In this document: positions 1-9,291 of the stretch, piece after piece
How the letters are laid out: each line of letters starts with the position of its first letter
How positions within the stretch are numbered: the stretch's first letter is position 1
IMG/VR virus record: IMGVR_UViG_3300008116_005699
Span: 1-57,480 of that record
Length of the DNA stretch: 57,480 nucleotides
Reading direction: 5' to 3' (one strand)
Source: a virus
Translations under genes and position numbers: made by a program
Notes under the pieces: generated by a model
Databases searched by the model: none
What the model was told of the DNA's origin: nothing
What the model saw: the letters and a program-made list of their open reading frames with translations, nothing else

Positions 1-2
1 TA

Positions 3-1019
3 TTAGATGCTGAGACAAACCTGGCAAATCTTTATAAGAACTCTACATCAAATTTAAATAGAGTAAATACGCAAAAACAAGGAATTCAAGAAGAAATAAA
101 CAAACAAAGTCTTAAAATACAAGAAATAGATAAACAAATTGCAGAACTAAATTCTCAAGCTTCTAATGCGCCGAATGCTTTACTTTCCATAGAACAGGCA
201 AGATCATTGGATGCAAGAGTAGGCCGATATGATGAAACTTCTGGTAAAGTTTATAATACACAAGAAGAATTAATAGGTAACTGGACAGGATATACTTTTT
301 ATTTACCCGGTTACGCATTACAACCTGGACCTTCTATACCAGACAGAAAAAAATTAATACCAATAGATTCGAAAGGTAGAATAAGTGAAGAATCTTATTT
401 ACAATCAACAAATCTTAATGGTTCAAAATCTGGTCAACTGAGTACAATTATAGATCCTTCGGATAGTGTAGCTATAGAAAAATCAAATAATGATAAAACT
501 TGGAATTGTGATATTTCCTATGAAACTAGATTAAAAATTCTCACAAAAAGACAAGAAGTTATAACAGCAGTTAAATGGTTGAGAGATAAGATACTTGCTC
601 TTTTTGCAATTGATGGAAATTCTGCCACAGCTCAGTGGATTAAACAAACGGTTAAACTTTTAACGGCTACACTCAAAAGTATTCAGAAATTTTTAAAAGT
701 AATAAATGAAATAGTACTAGAGATTGCAAAAATTACCGCACAGATAAGACAACTAATAAACTGGATATTAAGTTTACCCGCAAGATTATTGGTTCTGTTG
801 CAAGACTGTTTAACTCATTTTTTTAATTCATTGACTGATGCTTTTTCCGAATCAATATCTTTAAGTGGTGCCGGTGGTGAAAATGTATCTTTTTCTGAAG
901 TAACAGAATTAATATCTGAAACACAAAAAACATTCCAAACAGCAAAAGAAACAGTAGAAATTACAACAATAGTATATACAGAAATTAAAGCGATAGAAGC
1001 AACATTTGAAAAGGTATAA
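3..1019 (+). CDS. Virion structural protein, 5' end missing (baseplate region)
   Basis: The reading frame is open from the first complete codon in the window, so the gene starts upstream; at least 338 residues are present. An internal TTG near base 207 is not taken as the start because the frame continues upstream without a stop. The visible N-terminal part is Gln/Asn/Lys-rich with heptad-like spacing (coiled coil likely). The second half is a long amphipathic and hydrophobic helical stretch (about bases 560-830), and the C-terminus is again helical. I do not recognise a family. The stop overlaps the start of the spike gene by one base, and the position just before gp5-like and gp25 genes suggests a baseplate hub or wedge accessory protein. 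The function is inferred from position only. Confidence 0.7.
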   Translation, partial: LDAETNLANLYKNSTSNLNRVNTQKQGIQEEINKQSLKIQEIDKQIAELNSQASNAPNALLSIEQARSLDARVGRYDETSGKVYNTQEELIGNWTGYTFYLPGYALQPGPSIPDRKKLIPIDSKGRISEESYLQSTNLNGSKSGQLSTIIDPSDSVAIEKSNNDKTWNCDISYETRLKILTKRQEVITAVKWLRDKILALFAIDGNSATAQWIKQTVKLLTATLKSIQKFLKVINEIVLEIAKITAQIRQLINWILSLPARLLVLLQDCLTHFFNSLTDAFSESISLSGAGGENVSFSEVTELISETQKTFQTAKETVEITTIVYTEIKAIEATFEKV

Positions 1020-1831
1020 TGATGGCAGATACAGAAGTTAAAAAACCCGAAGGTGATAGTACTTGGTATGAACCCGATTCTCAAGCAAATAATTCAGTTT
1101 ATCCTCATGTAAAAGGATTTTATTCCGATTCTGGTCATTTTGTGGAAATGGATGACACACCACAATATGAAAGAATGAGAATACAACATAGAATAGGAAA
1201 TTATACTGAGATACAATCCGATGGAACAGAAATTCATAAAATTATTGGTGATAATTATGAAATAGTTGTTAAGAACAATCATGTTTTGATAAAAGGTTAT
1301 TGCTCTGTGACTATAGAAGGTGATTCTAAATTAAATGTTAAGGGAGATGTTTATCAAAACATTGAAGGTAATGTTTATCAAAACATTGAAGGTCAGATGG
1401 ACGCTGTTGTCACCGGTGAGGTAAATTTAACTTCAGAAACCGATGTAAACATAACTGCTGGAGGAATAGAAGGACAAATTAATTTAAATGCTCCTTTTTC
1501 TGTTCATGTCGAAGGTGATTTAACTGTAAACGGAGGAATATCTTCCACAGGACCTATTGCTTGTTCTGAAAACATAATAGCGAGTAAAAAAGTTTTTGGT
1601 GCTTTAGGATTGGTAACTCCCACAGGAGTTTTAGTTGGCCTTCCAGATGCTGGTGCTGTTGCACCAGGAATTTATTCTGCTGGTCCCATTTCATCATTAT
1701 CCTCAGTTACGGCGCCAGTATTGAATGATATTATTGGACCAATACAGATATTCAGACATGCGTATACATATCATTTTCATCCAGGAGATTCTGGAGGAGT
1801 TACTGGAATTCCTAGCATAGGAGCTTTATAA
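1019..1831 (+). CDS. 5: Baseplate central spike, gp5 C-terminal-like beta-helix protein
   Basis: This 270-residue protein has a central block (about residues 85-175) of short repeats of the VxGxxxxx type, such as 'LNVKGDVYQNIEGNVYQNIEG'-like steps, as in the triple-stranded beta-helix of T4 gp5. No lysozyme domain is visible, so it would be a spike without the T4 cell-wall hydrolase. Near the C-terminus there is an H-x-H motif (H252-F-H254) followed by a Gly-rich segment. In P2 gpV-type spikes an HxH motif binds an iron ion at the membrane-piercing tip, so a similar metal-capped tip is plausible here. The start overlaps the previous stop (TAATG); a second ATG follows directly at 1022. The downstream gene begins at the last base of this one. 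Family assignment is by pattern, not by alignment. Confidence 0.7.
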   Translation: MMADTEVKKPEGDSTWYEPDSQANNSVYPHVKGFYSDSGHFVEMDDTPQYERMRIQHRIGNYTEIQSDGTEIHKIIGDNYEIVVKNNHVLIKGYCSVTIEGDSKLNVKGDVYQNIEGNVYQNIEGQMDAVVTGEVNLTSETDVNITAGGIEGQINLNAPFSVHVEGDLTVNGGISSTGPIACSENIIASKKVFGALGLVTPTGVLVGLPDAGAVAPGIYSAGPISSLSSVTAPVLNDIIGPIQIFRHAYTYHFHPGDSGGVTGIPSIGAL

Positions 1832-2643
1832 TGGCAAATGTTTTAGATAGATTAACAACTACTTTCGATTCATCTAAATTTGGTGATGATATTAATTTGA
1901 GTGACAGAGCTAAAGCTTTTTTAAACACAAGTCCTATAAAAATAAGTTCATGGGCGGCTAGTGATTTGGCCAATGGTGCGGTGACACGTTCTGATTATTT
2001 TCAAAATCCTGTTGCATCTTATGTTTCTAGTATATCTTCTAATTTAAATTCAATTATAACATTATGTACTACTAGTCCAGATACAAACTATCCTAGTTCT
2101 AATGCTGCGATAAAAAATTTAGCTAATTCATCAAATAATTTAGTAACTCAATTAAATTTATTTTTACAACATACAAATAGAATATCTGGTGTTTCAGAGA
2201 GTTATTTTGATTCATCTACAGGAGTTATAAAACCAAATTATCAAGATTGTGTCGGATCTGGAGGAATGATATTAACTATATTGGGAACAACAGATAATGT
2301 TAGAAATTCTACTCCTATTTTAAACCAGTTTACTAGTTTGTATATTGAAGAAGAATTGGCGGCTAATAATTGGAGTATAGGAAATACTAAAAACTCACTA
2401 CAAACCGTGCCTTCTTCACTGACAACATCTCAAGTAAATGCAATGAATGTAATAATAAACACCGCAAATACATTACTTTACACCAGAAGAACCGAAGATG
2501 AGAATTATTTTTACGCTTCCCAACAAATTTTAAAAGATTTTCAGATACTAAACGGAATGCAAAACTCGGGAAGTACTGAAAAAAATCTAATTACCAATAA
2601 AATAGGAACCGCAAAACTCAAAACCTCTTTAGGAGTTGAATAA
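1831..2643 (+). CDS. Unknown structural protein between spike and gp25
   Basis: This is a 270-residue protein rich in Ser, Asn and Thr, with predominantly helical-looking segments and no signal peptide or membrane segment. I recognise no domain. It starts with an ATG that overlaps the stop of the spike gene and ends just before gp25, so it belongs to the same transcription unit. Its place in the baseplate block suggests a virion component. T4 gp53 was considered because gp53 can lie near gp5 in related phages, but the sequence shows none of the LysM-like features expected there. It remains a hypothetical structural protein. Confidence 0.6.
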   Translation: MANVLDRLTTTFDSSKFGDDINLSDRAKAFLNTSPIKISSWAASDLANGAVTRSDYFQNPVASYVSSISSNLNSIITLCTTSPDTNYPSSNAAIKNLANSSNNLVTQLNLFLQHTNRISGVSESYFDSSTGVIKPNYQDCVGSGGMILTILGTTDNVRNSTPILNQFTSLYIEEELAANNWSIGNTKNSLQTVPSSLTTSQVNAMNVIINTANTLLYTRRTEDENYFYASQQILKDFQILNGMQNSGSTEKNLITNKIGTAKLKTSLGVE

Positions 2644-2650
2644 ATAATAG

Positions 2651-3055
2651 ATGGCCACAATTACTACCAATGTTGCGAGAACTTATAAGGACTTAGACCT
2701 CCTTTTCAATGTTCACCCAATAAAAAAAGACGTTAATAAACACACAGCAGAAATGGCTGTGATTAATTCTGTAAAAAACTTGATTTTAACAAATCATTAT
2801 GAACGTCCTTTTCAACCAGAAATAGGATCTAATGTCTCAAAACTTTTATTCGAACAACTAGATTTTGTGACTGCCGCAGCATTGGAAAGAGAAATTTCTC
2901 AGACAATACGAAATTTTGAACCAAGAGCCTCTGTTTATAGAATACGTGCTTTACCAGATTATGACAACAATGGTTTTACGATAGATATGGAATTTACCAT
3001 TATAAACAGAACTGAACCAATAACAATAACATTTTTTCTAGATCGAGTAAGATAA
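2651..3055 (+). CDS. 25: Baseplate wedge subunit gp25
   Basis: The 134-residue protein matches the gp25/GpW family in length and pattern: an N-terminal 'YKDLDLLF' segment, then 'VKNLILTNHYERPFQPEIGS' with the conserved E-R-P-F-x-P-x-x-G core, then 'LEREISQTIRNFEPR', and a C-terminal beta-strand segment 'ITITFFLDRVR'. gp25 is a core wedge protein that joins the baseplate to the sheath; the fold is shared with P2 W and type VI secretion TssE. It is followed at once by gp6, as in T4-like marine phages, with only one base between the stop codon and the next ATG context. Confidence 0.92.
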   Translation: MATITTNVARTYKDLDLLFNVHPIKKDVNKHTAEMAVINSVKNLILTNHYERPFQPEIGSNVSKLLFEQLDFVTAAALEREISQTIRNFEPRASVYRIRALPDYDNNGFTIDMEFTIINRTEPITITFFLDRVR

Positions 3056-5131
3056 ATGACAGATCGTTTAAGAGTAACAGAACTTGATTTTGATCAAATC
3101 AAAACAAATTTAAAAAGTTTTTTAAAAAGTCAAAATGAATTTACCGACTATGATTTTGACGGTTCTGGATTAAGTGTACTTTTAGATATACTGGCTTATA
3201 ATACACATTATAACGCTTATTATCTAAACATGATTGCAAATGAATCCTTCTTAGATACGGCTCTTTTAAGAAACTCGGTTATTTCTCATGCCAAAAAATT
3301 TGGATATGTTCCAAGATCAGCAACAGCTGCAAGAGCTACAATTAACTTTACTATCAATAGTTTAAACTCTACACCAGGTAGTTTAACTTTACCAAGAGGA
3401 TATATTTTCTTATCTTCATTGATTGATAATAAAGTATATAATTTTGTTACATTAGAAGATACTACCGTAACAAAAACTGGGACAAATTTCGTATTCAATA
3501 ATTTAAAAATATACGAAGGATCTTTGAATAGATATTCTTTCAACCATTCTGAAGCTTCAAATCCAAAGCAAATATTTTCTATACCAGATTCGAATATTGA
3601 TACATCAACATTAAAAGTTACTGTACAACAATCTTCATCTAATACAGATTCGGTTGTTTATAGTTTAGCCACAGATGTAATAAATCTTACTGCTAACTCT
3701 ACTGTTTATTTTTTACAAGAGGGACTAAACAATCAATATCAGATTTATTTTGGTGATGATGTAATCGGTAAAAAAATACCTGACGCTGGTGTAGTAAATG
3801 TAACCTATCTTTCTACGAACGGATCTGTTGCTAATAAAGCCAATACTTTTGTTGCCACGACACCAGTCTCATCTTTTACTACTTTTAGTGTGACCCCAGT
3901 TGCCGCTTCTTCTGGCGGCGCAGCAAAGGAATCTGTCGATCAAATTAAGTTTGCAGCTCCATTACAGTTTACCTCTCAAAATAGAGCTGTAACAAAAAAT
4001 GATTATATTAAACTAATTCAACAAAAATATCCACAGTTTGATGCGGTTAATGTTTGGGGTGGAGAAGAAAATATTCCTCCCGTTTATGGTAAAATTTTTA
4101 TTTCTGCTAAACCTAAATTGGGATTTGAAGTTTCTGATACCGAAAAAAATTATTTTATAAATGAGATAGTTAAACCCATAAGTGTTTTAACAGTTACTCC
4201 AGAATTTGTTGATGTTGATTATAATTACATTAAGTTAATTTCTACCGTTTATTATGACCCAACGAAAACTGATTTAAATACATCAACTCTACAATCAAAA
4301 GTTACAAATGCGATAACTTCATTTTCAAATTTAAATTTAAATAAATTTAATTCAATTTTTAGTTCATCAAAATTAAGAACTAATGTTGATAATTCTGATA
4401 TTTCTGTACAATCAAACGAATTGGAAATATTTTTGTCTAAGAGATTTAGACCTGTTTTAACACAAACTAATACTTATACTTTAGATTTTGGTGTTGAATT
4501 GTCTAGAGGCACAACACTCGATAATTTTTATTCTTCACCAAATTTTAATATACTTGACGAAAATTTAATAGAAAGATCCTGCTTTATTGAAGAAGTTCCA
4601 TCTTCATTTACAGGAGTCGAATCGATATCAGTTATAACACCAGGTTCAGGATATACGTCAACACCAACCATAGAAATTATTGGAGATGGTCGAGGAGCCA
4701 AAGCGGCCGCCATTATCGTAAACGGAAAACTAAGTTCAGTAAAAGTTATAAATCCTGGTATTGGTTATACAACAGCTGCAATAAGAATTATTGGTGGTGG
4801 AGGAACAAATGCTACTGCTGAGTCTATTTTAGAAAATAGGTTTGGTAAAATTAGAATCGCCTATTTTAAACCAGATGAGCTTACAAGTAGAAGTACAAAG
4901 GTTATTTTAAATGCCGAAAAAAATGAAGGTATTACTGGTGTTATAGATTACGTTTTAGGCACTATAACAATAGAAAATTTTGCTCCACTTTCTGTAGATA
5001 ATGATTTTGATGAACTTTCTATAAATGTTAGACCAAAATCTACAGTTTTACAATCAATTAAAAATAAAATGTTAGCTTTCGATCAAACGGATCCAACCAG
5101 TGTTGTTGTTGAACTAAAAATCATAAAATAA
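3056..5131 (+). CDS. 6: Baseplate wedge subunit gp6
   Basis: This is a 691-residue gp6/J-like wedge protein. The N-terminus shows the family hallmark 'DYDFDGSGLSVLLDILAYN' followed by 'THYNAYYLNMIANESFLDTA' and a segment giving 'HAKKFGYVPRSATAA'. gp6 dimers form the continuous inner ring of the T4 baseplate. Residues about 524-586 hold a pair of glycine-rich 'GxGYT' repeats with a 'GGGGTNATA' turn. This type of insertion recurs in the next two genes. The gene abuts gp25 and precedes the gp7-like gene by four bases, in a classical wedge operon. Confidence 0.92.
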   Translation: MTDRLRVTELDFDQIKTNLKSFLKSQNEFTDYDFDGSGLSVLLDILAYNTHYNAYYLNMIANESFLDTALLRNSVISHAKKFGYVPRSATAARATINFTINSLNSTPGSLTLPRGYIFLSSLIDNKVYNFVTLEDTTVTKTGTNFVFNNLKIYEGSLNRYSFNHSEASNPKQIFSIPDSNIDTSTLKVTVQQSSSNTDSVVYSLATDVINLTANSTVYFLQEGLNNQYQIYFGDDVIGKKIPDAGVVNVTYLSTNGSVANKANTFVATTPVSSFTTFSVTPVAASSGGAAKESVDQIKFAAPLQFTSQNRAVTKNDYIKLIQQKYPQFDAVNVWGGEENIPPVYGKIFISAKPKLGFEVSDTEKNYFINEIVKPISVLTVTPEFVDVDYNYIKLISTVYYDPTKTDLNTSTLQSKVTNAITSFSNLNLNKFNSIFSSSKLRTNVDNSDISVQSNELEIFLSKRFRPVLTQTNTYTLDFGVELSRGTTLDNFYSSPNFNILDENLIERSCFIEEVPSSFTGVESISVITPGSGYTSTPTIEIIGDGRGAKAAAIIVNGKLSSVKVINPGIGYTTAAIRIIGGGGTNATAESILENRFGKIRIAYFKPDELTSRSTKVILNAEKNEGITGVIDYVLGTITIENFAPLSVDNDFDELSINVRPKSTVLQSIKNKMLAFDQTDPTSVVVELKIIK

Positions 5132-5135
5132 AAAA

Positions 5136-7931
5136 ATGTCAGAATTAATTGTTTCCAATTTAGTTTCAAGTCAACTACCTGATTTTATTAGGTCTGATAA
5201 CCCCAAGTTTGTCATTTTTTTAGAAAAATACTATAAATGGTTAGAAAGTAGTAATAATGCATTATACGAAGTCAAAACTTTAGAACAGTCTAAAGATTTA
5301 GATTTGGTCGATGATTACTATTTAAATGAAATAGCAAAAGAAGTTTTACCATATTTTCCAAAAGAAATTCTTTTAGATAAAAGAACTTTTATAAAAAATG
5401 TAGGAGAATTTTATAGGTCAAAAGGAACACCAGAATCAGTAAAGTTTTTATTTAGAATATTATATAATGAAGATATTGAAATTTATTTTCCAAAAGAACA
5501 AATATTAAAAGTTTCTGACGGAAAATGGGTATTACCTTTATCGTTAAGAGTTGAGACTGGTGATACCAATATTTTTGATATTGAAAAATGTAAAATTACC
5601 GGAACAAATTCAAAAGCAACAGCTATCGTTGAAAAAGTTATAAAATCGGTTGACCGACAGTTAGGAATAGAATATGTAGAATTATACATTTCCAATATTA
5701 ATAAATTATTTTTAACTGGAGAAAATGTAAGCACAACTATAGTAAGAACCAATGGAAATGAAGATTTTGTTACCGCAAAATTAATTGGTTCTTTATCTGA
5801 AATTAAAATTGATCCTAAAAATAGAGGATTATATTACAATGGATATGATACAGAATTAAGATATGAAGGAGATCCAGTTACAATTATAGGTGGATTGAAT
5901 CCAAGTTCTGGTAACCCTATTGGTGCTATAGCTACAGTTGGAAATGTATTACAGGGTTCAGTTGACGATGTTGTTGTTACTAATGGAGGTTTTGGATTTA
6001 GGGATCCCGCATTATATCAAAATTCCTCAATTCTTGATTTTACTGGAGGATTTAAAGATATATTATTAGGTTCTGAAGCTAAGGCTAAAATATTACTGTT
6101 GGATGAAAAAGTATATAGAACAATAAACGTAAGTAATATAACAATAGAATCTTTCTATTCTTCAACTATTGACGGAATTGATAATGTAAATGACAATAAA
6201 ACGATAAATGAATTGACTACGAAACAAACACTGAATGTTTTTCCCATATCTTTTATTACCGTAGAATCTTCTGGTGGAGGGTATAAAACTCAACCCGATT
6301 TGGACATTTATAGTTTGTATATGGAAGAACTTGATGATACATTAATTATAAATTCAACTACTGCCGTAAAGGGCACTAGAGTTTTGAGAGATGAGTCTCA
6401 AGATTTAACCAACTCTTTTGAAGTTGGAGAAACAGTAAAATTATTTTTAAGAAATAGATATGAAGAAATAAAAATTGTAGCCAACGTAAGTTCAAACACA
6501 ATAACTTTTTTTGATGAATTTGAAAATAATATAAACAATCTTTCAGTATATAAATTAAATAGAAGGAAATTAACCGAAGTTGGATCTTTAGGTAGAATTC
6601 AAATAGTCAATGGTGGAAATGGTTATTCTGTTGGGGATTTTTTAGTTTTTAGTAGTACTGGTAGAGGATATGGAGCTAATGCGAATGTTAGTTCTGTACA
6701 TGCCGGAAATAATGGAATTAAAACAATAACTTTCAATGAAACATCCGATTATATTAGAGGTGGTGAAAGTTATACTATGATTGACCTTCCAACCGTAACA
6801 GTTAATTCTCCCGGTGGAGGACAAAATGCAGTATTAAAAGTATCCGAAATATTAGGTGAAGGATTAAATAAAGAAATTTCTACAACTAGAATTGGTGCAA
6901 TATCAAGTATAAGAGTTATAAGTTACGGTTATGATTATGTTTCTGCTCCAATTATTTCTTTGAGAAATGCTGACATATCATTAACTGATGTTACCGAAGG
7001 TCAAATTTATGTAGCGAATACATTTGTTTATCAAGGAGCATCGAATACAAATTATAGTTGGTCTGCTTATGTGGACAAATATTCAACATCAAATAATTCA
7101 TTAAGAGTTTATAATTATACAGGAACTTTTGATTCTAGTCTATCTATAAAATCTGATGATAATTTAACCACAGGAAATGTTGTGACCTCGTTGTTCTACG
7201 GCGATGGTAAGGCTAAGGCAACAGCCAAATTTGAAAATGGATTGATTCGATATCCTGGAATTTACTTGAATACCGATGGTCAACCAAGTTCGGATCAAAA
7301 ATTTCAAGATGATAAAAAATATCATAACTTCTCGTATATAATTAATACAGAAAATGATTATTATAAATTTAAGAAAACATTGCAAGAAACTGTACATCCA
7401 TTAGGAACAAAAACTTTTGTAACTAAAATTGATACGAATTCAAAAAATGCTTCTGATCAAAATGTACAAATAATCTATTTAACGCAAGATTATCATTCAA
7501 ATACATTTAATATAAGTAATATTTCTAATAGTATAGTGTCAACGTCAATAACTCCAAACGTGCAATCTGAAGTTTCTGTTGGCAATTTAATTATTTTAAA
7601 AAATTTAGAAAAAACCATAAATGGTACAGCAAATATTTCATCCAGCTCAAATGTAATAACTGGTAACGGAACTAATTTTATTCATGATGTGGTTGATGGC
7701 CAAACGCTCTATCTTTCCTCTGGAAATACAGTAGTCGTAAAAAGTATATTTAATGCAAATACTATTTTTGCTCAAACAGAATTTGGCATTTCTAGCACCG
7801 ATTTGACAATTAGGGTGGTGTTTGATGAAACGAAAAATGTCTCTTTTGTGAATGCCAACACCATTTTAGTTGACACTAATCCAATAACAACAAACAACTT
7901 TGTTTCAATAATTGTACAAAAAGTGAGATAA
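5136..7931 (+). CDS. 7: Baseplate wedge protein, gp7-like
   Basis: The 931-residue protein sits in the place of T4 gene 7, between gp6 and gp8. Its N-terminus carries 'PDFIRSDNPKFVIFLEKYYK', then 'LDKRTFIKNVGEFYRSKGT' and 'PESVKFLFRILYNEDIEIYF'. This is the helical tail-protein-I-like start seen in marine T4-like wedge proteins. The middle part contains several glycine-rich 'GGxGY'/'GxGY' repeats (about bases 5930-6030, 6255-6310, 6590-6730 and 6890-6980). The C-terminal third is beta-rich and Ser/Thr/Asn-rich. gp7 in T4 connects the wedge core to gp10 and gp8. Assignment to gp7 rests on synteny and size more than on direct residue recognition. Confidence 0.75.
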   Translation: MSELIVSNLVSSQLPDFIRSDNPKFVIFLEKYYKWLESSNNALYEVKTLEQSKDLDLVDDYYLNEIAKEVLPYFPKEILLDKRTFIKNVGEFYRSKGTPESVKFLFRILYNEDIEIYFPKEQILKVSDGKWVLPLSLRVETGDTNIFDIEKCKITGTNSKATAIVEKVIKSVDRQLGIEYVELYISNINKLFLTGENVSTTIVRTNGNEDFVTAKLIGSLSEIKIDPKNRGLYYNGYDTELRYEGDPVTIIGGLNPSSGNPIGAIATVGNVLQGSVDDVVVTNGGFGFRDPALYQNSSILDFTGGFKDILLGSEAKAKILLLDEKVYRTINVSNITIESFYSSTIDGIDNVNDNKTINELTTKQTLNVFPISFITVESSGGGYKTQPDLDIYSLYMEELDDTLIINSTTAVKGTRVLRDESQDLTNSFEVGETVKLFLRNRYEEIKIVANVSSNTITFFDEFENNINNLSVYKLNRRKLTEVGSLGRIQIVNGGNGYSVGDFLVFSSTGRGYGANANVSSVHAGNNGIKTITFNETSDYIRGGESYTMIDLPTVTVNSPGGGQNAVLKVSEILGEGLNKEISTTRIGAISSIRVISYGYDYVSAPIISLRNADISLTDVTEGQIYVANTFVYQGASNTNYSWSAYVDKYSTSNNSLRVYNYTGTFDSSLSIKSDDNLTTGNVVTSLFYGDGKAKATAKFENGLIRYPGIYLNTDGQPSSDQKFQDDKKYHNFSYIINTENDYYKFKKTLQETVHPLGTKTFVTKIDTNSKNASDQNVQIIYLTQDYHSNTFNISNISNSIVSTSITPNVQSEVSVGNLIILKNLEKTINGTANISSSSNVITGNGTNFIHDVVDGQTLYLSSGNTVVVKSIFNANTIFAQTEFGISSTDLTIRVVFDETKNVSFVNANTILVDTNPITTNNFVSIIVQKVR

Positions 7932-7939
7932 ATAAGTCT

Positions 7940-9280
7940 ATGTCATCAATAATAACGAACACCTTTTCTACTTTACTCGCACAACAATTCATAAATTTAT
8001 TGGATGTTGGTGCGAATACGTACTTGCCCTTAAATCGAAGGTCTTATCTTTTTGCGACTATTGGCAAACAAACGCCTTGGAATCAAGGTGACACTCCTCC
8101 TGTTTCTCCCGGACAATCCACCAGAGATTTGATTGAATATTACAATAGGGGTATTGTAGCGAAGGTAATTCAATTAGACAATGTTTCTTTCGTGGTTCCG
8201 AGGTATAATTGGCAATCCGGAACGGTGTATTCTAGATATGGTTGTACAGTTTGTCCTATTGGAACACCATTTTATGTTTTAAATTCTAAAAATCAAGTTT
8301 TCAAATGTTTAGATAATAATAATAGTATTGCATCTACGGATGAACCTGAATTATTTTTATCTGCGACTTCTTTAGAAGAACCATTTTTTATAACTTCTGA
8401 CGGATATAAATGGAAGTATTTGTACACTATAAGTTCTGATCAAAAACAAAAATTTTTAAATCAAGATTGGATGCCGGTTGCTTATAATAGATTTGTTAGA
8501 GCAACTGCAATTAATAGAAGTATTGATATCGTTAGAATAGGAAATGCTGGAAACAATTATGTTGATGGTCCAACACAAAGTATAATTACTATTGTTGGTG
8601 ATGGAACCGATGCCGTTTTAAAAGCAAATGTTGTTGGTGGAAATGTAGTAAATATCGTTATTCAAAATAGAGGAAAAGATTATACCACAGCTAACTTAAT
8701 ATTTACTGATGTTGCGGGTGGCATAGGAACTGGTGCTTCAGCTAATGTAGTTTTATCTCCGCAAAATGGACATGGTTATGATCCGGTTGAAGAACTTTAT
8801 GCAAATACTGTAATGTTTAATGTCGATTTTGATGGTAGTGTTGGTGGAATTTTTCCATCAGAAAATGAATTTAGAGAAGTTTCCTTAGTATACAATCCTT
8901 ATATTAATAATACTGAGACATTGGCTTCAGCTGATACATATACACTTTATAGTAAAGTTTTAGTGTCGCCTGGTGTTGGAGATTATAATAACGATGAAGT
9001 TATTATACAAGGTGACACTTTAGAAAATTCCACATTTAGTGCTGAAGTCATTTCATTTGATGAGGGTACTAATGTTATGTACCTTAATAATTTAAAAGGA
9101 ACTTTTACACCCAATCAACCAGTAAAAGGATTGAGTAGTGGTTCAATACGAATAGGAATTAATGTAACAAACCCATCTTTAGAATTATATTCAGGAAAAA
9201 TATTATTTGTTTCAAATAAAGTTCCTGTAACTAGAGATCCAGACCAAACAGATAGAATTAGATTTATTTTAAGTTTCTAA
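7940..9280 (+). CDS. 8: Baseplate wedge subunit gp8
   Basis: The protein has 446 residues, compared with 334 in T4. The N-terminal half resembles gp8 of marine T4-like phages, with 'YLPLNRRSYLFATIGKQTPW', then 'YNRGIVAKVIQLDNVSFVVP' and 'SDGYKWKYLYTISSDQKQKF'. The last of these is a typical phrase of this family. Residues about 196-285 are an insertion of glycine-rich 'GNNY'/'GKDY' repeats like those in gp6 and the gp7-like protein, which explains the extra length. gp8 is a dimeric outer wedge protein. The gene starts eight bases after the preceding stop. Confidence 0.82.
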   Translation: MSSIITNTFSTLLAQQFINLLDVGANTYLPLNRRSYLFATIGKQTPWNQGDTPPVSPGQSTRDLIEYYNRGIVAKVIQLDNVSFVVPRYNWQSGTVYSRYGCTVCPIGTPFYVLNSKNQVFKCLDNNNSIASTDEPELFLSATSLEEPFFITSDGYKWKYLYTISSDQKQKFLNQDWMPVAYNRFVRATAINRSIDIVRIGNAGNNYVDGPTQSIITIVGDGTDAVLKANVVGGNVVNIVIQNRGKDYTTANLIFTDVAGGIGTGASANVVLSPQNGHGYDPVEELYANTVMFNVDFDGSVGGIFPSENEFREVSLVYNPYINNTETLASADTYTLYSKVLVSPGVGDYNNDEVIIQGDTLENSTFSAEVISFDEGTNVMYLNNLKGTFTPNQPVKGLSSGSIRIGINVTNPSLELYSGKILFVSNKVPVTRDPDQTDRIRFILSF

Positions 9281-9291
9281 AAGAGGAATAA

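Noticed and set aside
2639-2646. AATAAATA late-promoter-like motif before gp25
   Set aside because: It overlaps the preceding TAA stop and ends only four bases before the ATG, too close for a leader with a ribosome-binding site.
7927-7934. GATAAATA late-promoter-like motif before gp8
   Set aside because: Also formed by the stop codon context and five bases before the ATG; no room for transcription start and RBS.
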